Shown: piece after piece, positions 22,747-28,783 of the stretch
Layout of the letters: the number at the start of each line of letters is the position of its first letter
Position numbering within the stretch: the stretch's first letter is position 1
Notes under the pieces: generated by a model
What the model was told of the DNA's origin: nothing
Databases searched by the model: none
What the model saw: the letters and a program-made list of their open reading frames with translations, nothing else
Origin: a virus
Length of the DNA: 28,783 bases
Virus record (IMG/VR): IMGVR_UViG_3300010379_000039
Span: 1-28,783 of that record
Strand: one strand, 5' to 3'
Made by a program: the position numbers and the translations under genes

Positions 22747-23012
22747 CGGGCACCCGCCAGCGCCCGGCCGAGCATCGCCCGCGGCGCCATCTTGGATGTC
22801 CCGTACTCGACGTAGCGGGCGTACCGGACCCCGTTCGATACCTGATAGTGCGCGTCGCCGCTGCGCTGGACCGTCCACCCGGCCCGCAGCGTGCCGGTCT
22901 GCACCGGGGTATATCCGGCCACGTCGCCCTTGAATCGCTCGGTTATCTCCGCGACGCCGGGGTCGACCTCGCGCTCGGGGGCGGCCGGGTCGGTGACGGT
23001 GAACCCGGCCAT
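22743..23012 (-). CDS. HK97 gp10-like head-tail joining protein
   Basis: An 89-residue protein. The pattern VAGYTPVQTGTLRAGWTVQ, then YQVSNGVRYARYVEYGTSKM, is typical of HK97 gp10-like neck proteins (GxLRxs ... N...YA.yvEyGT). ATG 23012 overlaps the previous stop by one base (TGATG). It should sit at the connector between head and tail. Length is in the usual range, slightly short. Confidence 0.78.
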   Translation of the reverse strand: MAGFTVTDPAAPEREVDPGVAEITERFKGDVAGYTPVQTGTLRAGWTVQRSGDAHYQVSNGVRYARYVEYGTSKMAPRAMLGRALAGAR

Positions 23013-23341
23013 CAGGCGATCCCGATTACGCGATGCTCATGCTCGTACCGCTCGATTTCGGCGTCGAGGCGGGGCAGCACCGCGGCGCCGAACGTCCCGC
23101 CCATCCCGGTATCGGGCAGCGGCAGCGTACCGAGCGGCACGCCGCGGGCCGCGGCGGCGCGGGCGCACCGCCGCAGCATCGCAAGACCTAGCTCGTCCGG
23201 GTACGGGTCCGGTATGGCGCAGTCGGCGGCTTGCAAGTTGGTTTCGGCGGCCAGGATCCACGCTAGCTGATCGTCGGCCAGCTCGTAATCAGAGACGCCG
23301 CACCACTCGCGGACCTCCTCGAGGCTCGGCGGGCCGCTCAT
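23012..23341 (-). CDS. Head-tail connector protein (gp6-like)
   Basis: A 109-residue helical protein (PSLEEVREWCGVSDYELADD..., QLAWILAAETNLQAADC, LAMLRRCARAAAARGVPLG). The gene directly downstream of the capsid and the run of short helices fit a connector/adaptor of the gp6 (HK97) or gp15 (SPP1) kind. ATG 23341 starts six bases after the capsid stop; no strong ribosome site is seen. Confidence 0.7.
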   Translation of the reverse strand: MSGPPSLEEVREWCGVSDYELADDQLAWILAAETNLQAADCAIPDPYPDELGLAMLRRCARAAAARGVPLGTLPLPDTGMGGTFGAAVLPRLDAEIERYEHEHRVIGIA

Positions 23342-23347
23342 CGCTGG

Positions 23348-24637
23348 CTACTTGCGGGCCGATTGAGTGCCGGGTCCGGGCGGGCCTTGCGGGCCCTGCG
23401 GCCCGGGAGGGCCGACCCCGGTCAGGTTCGCGGCGGGCACCGTGCCCGCGCACTTGACCAGGCACGCCGCGTTGGACACGACCACCTTGCCGCGGGCCTC
23501 GGCCAGTAGGACGAGCTTGTTCCGCAGGAAGAAATCCTCGTGCGAGTCGGTCATCATGACCTCGGTCCGCTCCCGGTCAAAGAACGTCATCCCCTCGGCG
23601 AAGTCGCCGACGTACGCGGACCCCTTCGGGATCTGAGGGACGGCGACCGCGCGCAGCCCCCAGAACACGTTAGAGACGTTCGCGCCGTCCCGGCTGACCG
23701 GGAGGATCGTCATATCCAGCGCGGCCCAGTCCAGCGCGTTGAGCAAAACCGCATTCGCCGAATAGCCCGCCTCATCGACCATGCCGAGCCCGACCCGCAG
23801 CGACTCGAGCAGGAGGTCGGTCGGCGTGCCGAACGTCGGAATATTCGTGTCGGCGGCGAGCGCGGCGGCGGCCTCGGCGTTGATCTTGCGGATAACGCCG
23901 CGGCGTAGCTGCGTGTCCACGATCGTCCGCACCATCGGCACGTCCTCGAGGGCCTGCTTGGTAATGCCCTTCCACCATGCGTAGGTCGACATAGGGACGG
24001 CCTTGAGCACGCCCTGAATCGGCGCCTCGGGCTTGAGCGCGCCCTCGGCCACCTCCGACGCCATGCCGGTTTCGGGCTGCCAGTAGTAATACTCGACAGA
24101 GCCCATCGTGGTCGGCACCACGCCGACCACATCGAACAGCGGCACCCGCAAAGCGGGATCCCGGGGGCCTGACCAGTATTGCGGCGGCGTCCCGATCGCC
24201 GTGGTAATCGGGTTGTCGGCCTGCCGCTCCTCGAGGAACCCGCCCTCGATCCTGAACGGCTGGCTCGAGCCGTGCCCGCTGTACGCCTTGAACTGCTCGG
24301 ACTCGATAAACCGCGCGCCCCACGACCGCGCCCGCTCCTCGGTCCGCGGCGGGGCCGCCTCGCGCTCCCGGTCCCGGGCCGCGGCGGCCCGCTGCTCGGC
24401 CTCCTGATGCGCGCCGTAAATCTGCACGAACTTAGCCGCGCCCGCCTCGGCGTCGGTAAGCCGCTTGATCTCGGCGTCAAGGAACGCGAGCCGCCCGACG
24501 ATCGAGTCGAACGTCTGCCGCTCGGCGTCGGTGAGATCCCGCTTGGCGTCATCGGCGGTCTTGGTCAGGTCCTCCAACACCGCGGCCTGGCTCGTCCGCT
24601 CCTCGAGCTTGGATTTCAGATACACGTTCGTAGACAC
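23348..24637 (-). CDS. Major capsid protein, HK97 fold, with collagen-like C-terminus
   Basis: A 429-residue protein from GTG 24637, with GGGAGG four bases upstream. Residues 1-95 are coiled coil (LTDAERQTFDSIVGRLAFLD...), the scaffolding delta domain normally removed by the protease. The core about 105-400 carries HK97-type features (E-loop and P-domain region YYYWQPETGMASEV..., WKGITKQALEDVPMV, ILPVSRDGANVSN). The last ~20 residues are Gly-X-Y triplets ([16 protein letters not shown]), unusual for a capsid. The gene is in the same frame as the protease gene upstream, separated only by one TGA and a repeat linker. Confidence 0.9.
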   Translation of the reverse strand: MSTNVYLKSKLEERTSQAAVLEDLTKTADDAKRDLTDAERQTFDSIVGRLAFLDAEIKRLTDAEAGAAKFVQIYGAHQEAEQRAAAARDREREAAPPRTEERARSWGARFIESEQFKAYSGHGSSQPFRIEGGFLEERQADNPITTAIGTPPQYWSGPRDPALRVPLFDVVGVVPTTMGSVEYYYWQPETGMASEVAEGALKPEAPIQGVLKAVPMSTYAWWKGITKQALEDVPMVRTIVDTQLRRGVIRKINAEAAAALAADTNIPTFGTPTDLLLESLRVGLGMVDEAGYSANAVLLNALDWAALDMTILPVSRDGANVSNVFWGLRAVAVPQIPKGSAYVGDFAEGMTFFDRERTEVMMTDSHEDFFLRNKLVLLAEARGKVVVSNAACLVKCAGTVPAANLTGVGPPGPQGPQGPPGPGTQSARK

Positions 24638-24670
24638 GCGCCCTCCCGGCGTCGCTGTGATTGCGATACC

Positions 24671-24845
24671 GCCGGTTCTGTGCAGGGCTCGGCGGGGGCG
24701 GCCGGTTCTGTGCAGGGCTCGGGCGCCGTCGTGCTCAGGGGGCCTGCCGGTTCTGTGCAGGGCTCGGCGGGCCGGGGTCGGCCTGCCGGTTCTGTGCAGG
24801 GCTCGGCGGGCCGGGGTCGGGCGGCCGGTTCAGTGCTGGGCTCGG
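24671..24845. repeat. Five-unit in-frame tandem repeat between protease and capsid
   Basis: Four near-identical units (starting GCCGGTTCTGTGCAGGGCTC on the plus strand) lie at 24671, 24701, 24746 and 24785. A fifth, diverged unit at 24824 contains the protease stop. Start-to-start steps are 30, 45, 39 and 39 bp, all multiples of three. On the minus strand each of the four reads A-L-H-R-T-G; in the fifth the AGA codon is TGA, the protease stop. The whole interval 24638-24829 is open in the protease/capsid frame. Confidence 0.85.
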
Positions 24846-25438
24846 TCGCCGTCGTGGACCATTCTTGCCATCTCCGCGGCCGAAACGCAACTATCGGCGA
24901 GCCCCGGGGCGTATCTCACGGCGAGCAGCGCGGCCACGTCGGCGGTCCGCACCTCGAGCAGCCGCGGCGCGTCATAGGCGGGGGTCGCCTCGGCCCTCGA
25001 GAGCAGCGCGACGTGATGCAGCGCCGCCTCGGTTATCTCGCGGACGCCGCCGACGGCCCGCTCGGCGACCGGGTGGAACCCGACGGATCCGGCGTTGATC
25101 TCGCCGTCCCGGGCTCGGCAGTAGACCTCCCACGCCTCGGGCGTGTCGTAAAACTTGAGCACGGCGAGTAGCTCGGCCTCGCCCGAGGTGTCCCACGACA
25201 CGGGGCGGGCGACCGCCGGGGCGCGTAGCTCGCCGGTCCCGCCCGTGTGCCGGTCGGTAAACGGGATCCGGTGAGCCCGCTCGTTAACCGACCGGGTGAA
25301 CGCGCCCGGCGCGAACCGCTCCGGCCGCGGCGTCCGGGTCGAGGTCTCGCCGTAGCGGCACACGAGCATGGTCGCGCAGCGTAGCGCCTCATCGATCGAC
25401 CGGACCTCGAGCGGGATCGTCATCTGTTCGGCGGCCAT
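24830..25438 (-). CDS. Prohead protease, HK97 family (S78)
   Basis: A 202-residue protease. RYGETSTRTPRPERFAPGAF (residues 29-48) holds the family's ERFxPGAF motif. TDRHTGG gives the catalytic His64, and AGSVGFHPV the nucleophile Ser118. TEAALHHVALLS contains the usual third region (E137). It cuts the capsid delta domain during maturation. ATG 25438 has GAGGAGGG six bases upstream, within the portal stop region. It ends GDRAQH at TGA 24830, where the repeats begin. Confidence 0.88.
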   Translation of the reverse strand: MAAEQMTIPLEVRSIDEALRCATMLVCRYGETSTRTPRPERFAPGAFTRSVNERAHRIPFTDRHTGGTGELRAPAVARPVSWDTSGEAELLAVLKFYDTPEAWEVYCRARDGEINAGSVGFHPVAERAVGGVREITEAALHHVALLSRAEATPAYDAPRLLEVRTADVAALLAVRYAPGLADSCVSAAEMARMVHDGDRAQH

Positions 25439-25440
25439 GA

Positions 25441-26685
25441 TCAGCCCTCCTCGGGCATCGGCGGCAGGTCTTCCATCTCGCGCACCTCATCGATCGTGAG
25501 GAATTTCGCGTCGAGCCCGATCTTGTGCGCCTGGTAGCGGGTAGCCGTGTCCGCGCGGCGCAGCGAGTCAAGATTGATCTTGAGCGAGGTCCCGCGGGTG
25601 AACTCGGCGTCGAGCGCGGACTCGGCCCGCCGCGCCCACGGCAGCAAAGAGAACTCGGCGAACTCGATCATCCGCGATTCGACGTTCGCGTACGTCGAGC
25701 GGTCCGCGGCCAGCCCGAGCATGTACGGCGGGATGCCGAAAATCATCGCTATGTCGAGCGTCGAGTAATCCCGCATCTGCGCTAGCTGCATGGCCTGCGG
25801 GTCGAGCTGGAGGGGGTGAAACTCGGTCGTCGCGTTGAGCACGGCGATTTTCTTGATCGTCCCGCCGTGACTGCGCATCCAATCCGATTGCAGCTCATGG
25901 GCCTTATCCCGGGTGAGCTGCGGGGCATTGACCTTGAGATAACCCGAGGGGATCCCGCGGCGCAGCATGTTGTAAGCGAACCCGCGTACCTCGCCCGCCA
26001 GCGCCAGGTCGAGGAAATGCGCCTTGAGCACGCCCACGCCGCGCGGCCCGCCCCGCACCATCCCGCGGATCACGATCAGCTCGCCGGGGGCGAATCGGTA
26101 GCCCTCGCCGCCGTTACCGGGCGGGATGACGTACTCGCCGCCGTCTATCTCGAGGTCGTGCGGGTTGAGCTGCCACAGCGGCGGCGCCGGGCTGCCGTCA
26201 TCGTTGCGGGCCGGGACGTAGATCACGCCCTCGCCTTCCCACAGCATCGACGTCAGGGTCCACGACCAGAACTCCATCGCGGACCGGCGCCACTCGGGGA
26301 CCGGCCCGGCCGTGATCCGCAGGTCACGGCGTTTGGCCTGCGGGTCGGTGATCCAGTCGGGCGCGGGCATCCGCGCCCGGCCGCGCATCACCCGCCACGG
26401 CATCCCGGCCAGGGTGTCGGCGAGCAGCGACGTGCACCGGGTCACGGCGGCGGGCAGGCTATGCGGCGACGCGCCCGGCGGCGGGTTGCCGATCGGGCCG
26501 CCGGTCCCGTCGCCCCCGGCCGGGCCTTGCCACCATAGGTCCTTGCGGCTGACTTCCCACCCGTCCGGGTCGTTGATCAGCATGTCCCGCCCGTCCGTGC
26601 CGGTATAGACGGCGACGCCGGGACGCTCGTCCCGCACGAGCCCGCCGTATCCGATGCGGTTCGGGGGGCGTAGCGGCATGCTCAT
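25441..26685 (-). CDS. Portal protein
   Basis: A 414-residue protein from ATG 26685, overlapping the terminase stop (ATGA). Family features are ADTLAGMPWRVMRG near residue 90, a middle LPLWQL-like segment (PAPPLWQLNPHDLEIDG), NMLRRGIPSGYLKVNA, and IAMIFGIPPYMLGLAADRSTY, the classic FGVPP-x-LLG portal motif. The C-terminus is MEDLPPMPEEG. It forms the dodecameric DNA gate at the head vertex. Length is normal for HK97-type portals. Confidence 0.93.
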   Translation of the reverse strand: MSMPLRPPNRIGYGGLVRDERPGVAVYTGTDGRDMLINDPDGWEVSRKDLWWQGPAGGDGTGGPIGNPPPGASPHSLPAAVTRCTSLLADTLAGMPWRVMRGRARMPAPDWITDPQAKRRDLRITAGPVPEWRRSAMEFWSWTLTSMLWEGEGVIYVPARNDDGSPAPPLWQLNPHDLEIDGGEYVIPPGNGGEGYRFAPGELIVIRGMVRGGPRGVGVLKAHFLDLALAGEVRGFAYNMLRRGIPSGYLKVNAPQLTRDKAHELQSDWMRSHGGTIKKIAVLNATTEFHPLQLDPQAMQLAQMRDYSTLDIAMIFGIPPYMLGLAADRSTYANVESRMIEFAEFSLLPWARRAESALDAEFTRGTSLKINLDSLRRADTATRYQAHKIGLDAKFLTIDEVREMEDLPPMPEEG

Positions 26686-28142
26686 ATGAACACCTGCGGT
26701 TCGTCGGCGGGCTCGGGGGCGTGCGCCCCGGCCCACGCCGCGACCGTGACGGCGATCAGCGCGAGCCCGGCGTCGCTGCGCTCCCACGCCCACGCGCCGC
26801 CGCAGCGACGCTTGCGCGCCGAGGTGACCGCCGCGGCCATCAGCGGATGATCCCGCAGCCCCACCCGCGGCGGGACCGCGGTCAGCGCGTCGAGCAACTG
26901 CCCGGACGCGGCGGCCATGTCCGCAGCGGACAGGATCACCAGCCGCCCGGCCAGCTCGGCGCGGGATTTCAGCTCATCGGCCAGGCCGCGGGCCGGGCCG
27001 GACCCGTCGATGCCCACCGCGGCGGCGCCGTGCCGGGCGGCCAGCTCGCCGAGCCGCCCGGCCACCCAACCGGCCTGCGGCCGGTCCTCGATCACCTCGG
27101 CGACCCCGGCGCCGTAGGCCACGATCACGGCGCGGCTATGGTCCTCGGCCACGTCGGCGCCGAGGGCCAGCTCGCCCGCCGGGCCGCGCCGGGTGCCCAC
27201 CCGGCCCCACGTGCCCTCCTCGAGCACGGGCGGCGTGAGCGACGGCACCCACTGGTTAAGCGCCTGCTGGCGGAACGCCCGCTCGTCGGCGAACGCCCGC
27301 TTGCGCGCCACCCACGCGGCCCGCCGCTCGTCCCAATGCGCCTGCGCGGCCTGCCACACCGCGGGGTCGTCAATGTCGAGGTCGGGATCGGGCGGCGCCG
27401 ACCACTCGATCAGCAGCACGCCCGAGGGGTCCTCGAGCGTCGCTATCGCGGCGGCCCGGTAGGTGTGCATCAGGTCCGAGTCGGCCGTGCCCGCCGTCGA
27501 GACCAGCCAGGTCTGCGGCGAGTCGGCCTCGGCCATCGCGGGCTCTATCGCCTCCTCGAACACCGACCGGGCCACCCGCCAGCCCTCATCGATCAGCGAC
27601 ATTGACAGGCTGAACGCGACCCCGGCGCCATCGTTCGCGGCCTGCAAAAGCCACCGCGACCCGTCGCCCGTCTCGATCTGCTGCTCGCCGTTCGCCCACC
27701 GGACGCCGAGCCCGGACCGCTGCGCCCACCGGGCCGCGGGCCGCCACACCTCTTGCGCGGCGATCAGCTTATGAGCCACGTGCAACACGGCCTGCTCTTG
27801 CCCGCCGAACCGGGCGCCCTGATCGATCCGCCACCCGCACACGATCCGCTCGAGCCAGCTCTTACCGGCCTGCCGCGGCGCCGAGACGATCACGAGCGGC
27901 CACACGAGCGACCCGGCCGCGTCGTGCTCGAGCGCGCGGGACAGCGCGAGCCGCTGCCACCATCGCGTCCCGGCCGAGGGCCGCGGGTGCAGCCGCCGCG
28001 CCTCGCCCCACGCCACCGCATCCGGGCCGTACGTGCCCACCGCGGCCGGGTGCGGTCCCGTCATCAGCCGCGGCCACCGCGCCGAGGCGGGCATGTCCCC
28101 GACCCCCGGCCACTCGAGGGCCGGGGCCGCCCGGGTCACCAT
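26682..28142 (-). CDS. terL: Terminase large subunit
   Basis: A 486-residue packaging motor from ATG 28142 (GTG 28139 equally possible; both overlap the HNH stop). ATPase: Walker A SAPRQAGKS at 87-95, Walker B MSLIDE at 181-186 (Asp185, Glu186), motif C STAGT at 215-219. RNase H-like nuclease: GADVAEDHS (Asp330), GIDGSG (Asp379), and Asp457 in WERSDAGL. It translocates and cuts DNA. A small-subunit gene is not in the window and may lie further right. Longer open frame upstream (to 28445) is Arg-rich shadow. Confidence 0.92.
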   Translation of the reverse strand: MVTRAAPALEWPGVGDMPASARWPRLMTGPHPAAVGTYGPDAVAWGEARRLHPRPSAGTRWWQRLALSRALEHDAAGSLVWPLVIVSAPRQAGKSWLERIVCGWRIDQGARFGGQEQAVLHVAHKLIAAQEVWRPAARWAQRSGLGVRWANGEQQIETGDGSRWLLQAANDGAGVAFSLSMSLIDEGWRVARSVFEEAIEPAMAEADSPQTWLVSTAGTADSDLMHTYRAAAIATLEDPSGVLLIEWSAPPDPDLDIDDPAVWQAAQAHWDERRAAWVARKRAFADERAFRQQALNQWVPSLTPPVLEEGTWGRVGTRRGPAGELALGADVAEDHSRAVIVAYGAGVAEVIEDRPQAGWVAGRLGELAARHGAAAVGIDGSGPARGLADELKSRAELAGRLVILSAADMAAASGQLLDALTAVPPRVGLRDHPLMAAAVTSARKRRCGGAWAWERSDAGLALIAVTVAAWAGAHAPEPADEPQVFI

Positions 28143-28480
28143 TGCCGCGACGGCGCCAGCCGCGCCGCTCGAGCAGCTCGAGCCCTCGAGGCGGGCGGGG
28201 GTTGCCTCGACGTCGGCCCGGTGATGACCGCCCGCCGCCGCATGCGGGCGATCACCACGCCGAGCCGCGCGCCCGCCCGCCTCGAGCAGTCGGCATGCTC
28301 GGGCGCCAGCCGCGCATCGCTGCCGCCGAGGGCGCGGTCGATCACGTGCCCGAGGTGCCACGGCTCGCCGAGCTCGATCAGGCACCCGCACCGCCAGCAC
28401 GCACACGGCAGCATCCGGCCGTACGCCACCCGCAGCGCCGCCCACGCCCGGTGATTGCGCTCGAGCAGCGACGCGCTCAC
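28136..28480 (-). CDS. HNH endonuclease
   Basis: A 114-residue protein from GTG 28480. It has a C-x2-C knuckle (CWRCG, Cys28 and Cys31), the LGHVID motif (His45), and the RLAPEHADCSRRAG tail of HNH nucleases. HNH genes beside terL often take part in cos cleavage with the terminase. An alternative ATG at 28567 would add 29 residues through the repeat-rich DNA upstream, and an open frame continues to 28714; the composition there argues for the short form. The C-terminus is Arg/Ala-rich. Confidence 0.78.
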   Translation of the reverse strand: MSASLLERNHRAWAALRVAYGRMLPCACWRCGCLIELGEPWHLGHVIDRALGGSDARLAPEHADCSRRAGARLGVVIARMRRRAVITGPTSRQPPPASRARAARAARLAPSRQW

Positions 28481-28494
28481 GGCGGCCCCGTCCG

Positions 28495-28751
28495 CTGTTC
28501 GAATCCTTCGCCGCGGTTTTCGATACGCCCCGTGACCCGAATCCGGGCTGTTCGATTCGAACGCCATTCGAACACGGTCCGTCCGAACACCCGGACGAGG
28601 TTCGAACAGCGCCCGCCGAGCCCCGGGAATCCGAACACGGCCCCCGCTTGGGCTCGGACGTCCGCGCAGGTCAGCGGCCGATTTCGGGGGAGTCCGGGGC
28701 GGCGGCGGGCGCATTTCGGGGCCTCGGCCCTGTCCTGGGGGGTTCGAACAG
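28495..28751. repeat. Cluster of CTGTTCGAA / TTCGAACA sites
   Basis: Seven copies of an 8-9-bp site, in both orientations, lie at about 28495, 28548, 28567, 28582 (TCCGAACAC), 28601, 28631 (TCCGAACAC) and 28743. The 303 bp right of the HNH start hold no convincing gene. The region lies directly upstream of the packaging genes, so it may be the pac/cos recognition region or an operator array. Confidence 0.6.
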
Positions 28752-28759
28752 CCGTTCGC
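28744..28759. promoter_or_regulatory. Candidate LexA (SOS) box
   Basis: TCGAACAGCCGTTCGC matches the actinobacterial LexA consensus TCGAAC-N4-GTTCGA except for the last base. At the right edge of the window, it could tie expression on either side to DNA damage. Confidence 0.55.
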
Positions 28760-28783
28760 GTATCGGGGAGAGATCTGGGGGGA

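Noticed and set aside
24671-24845. Evenly repeated units that look like a CRISPR array
   Set aside because: Units are ~22 bp with spacers of only 8-23 bp that are themselves related; no cas genes; the steps are in codon multiples and the units lie within the protease-capsid frame.
24661-25098. Plus-strand open frame with repeated R-F-C-A-G-L-G units
   Set aside because: It is the antisense reading of the repeat linker and of the protease gene; the sense strand explains the sequence better.
28481-28714. Long N-terminal extension of the HNH protein
   Set aside because: It would read through the TTCGAACA repeats with Pro/Arg-rich low-complexity sequence and has no ribosome site; the short GTG form matches the compact HNH size.
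1-28783. tRNA genes and insertion sequences
   Set aside because: No cloverleaf-like stretch or transposase-like frame was noticed by eye; a tRNAscan run could still find one.

Overview
The window is most of a high-GC temperate siphovirus genome (or an excised or circular prophage) from an actinobacterium. Streptomyces or a relative is the likeliest host, but the species cannot be read from the sequence. Evidence: very high GC, GTG/TTG starts, dense 4-base start/stop overlaps (ATGA, GTGA), a large serine integrase, an HK97-type head module and a long-tail module with a tape measure. The integrase is next to an uninterrupted 52-bp dyad that looks like attP, which argues for a free phage genome rather than an integrated one.

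Layout, reading the main (minus) strand from right to left. (1) 28481-28783: a region rich in TTCGAACA-type sites that includes a near-consensus actinobacterial LexA box. It is probably the packaging and/or late control region. (2) 28480-22630: HNH endonuclease, large terminase, portal, prohead protease, capsid, connector genes. (3) 22633-16142: tail terminator candidate, tail tube, the G/GT chaperone pair with a canonical -1 slippery site, tape measure, distal tail protein, tail hub. (4) 16149-10784: two paralogous minor tail proteins, a tiny acidic protein, an AmpD-type amidase endolysin, a baseplate-type protein, a collagen-like fibre, a two-helix holin candidate. (5) A secreted small protein (10299-10643) and a strong bidirectional terminator close the late operon.

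The lysogeny region (6300-10115) has mixed polarity. Three plus-strand genes (a membrane protein, a Cys-containing small protein, the serine integrase) surround the attP-like dyad. A minus-strand HTH-Nudix fusion lies between operator-like repeats and a terminator. The left arm (6299-1, minus strand) is the early/recombination operon: XRE regulator, small basic protein, Cas4/RecB-type exonuclease, RecT, HTH-Dam methyltransferase fusion, small phage proteins, a DUF6166-like protein, a second (TSPPY-type) DNA methyltransferase, and a truncated nuclease-like gene at the left edge. The exonuclease/RecT pair would supply homologous recombination. The two methyltransferases would protect or mark phage DNA.

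The most unusual points are: the protease and capsid genes share one reading frame and are separated by a single TGA and an in-frame tandem-repeat linker; a 14-bp perfect palindrome occurs twice, in rare codons, inside the HTH-Dam linker; the capsid protein has a collagen-like tail; a degenerate Nudix box occurs in the HTH-Nudix protein; and the attP-like and LexA-like sites.
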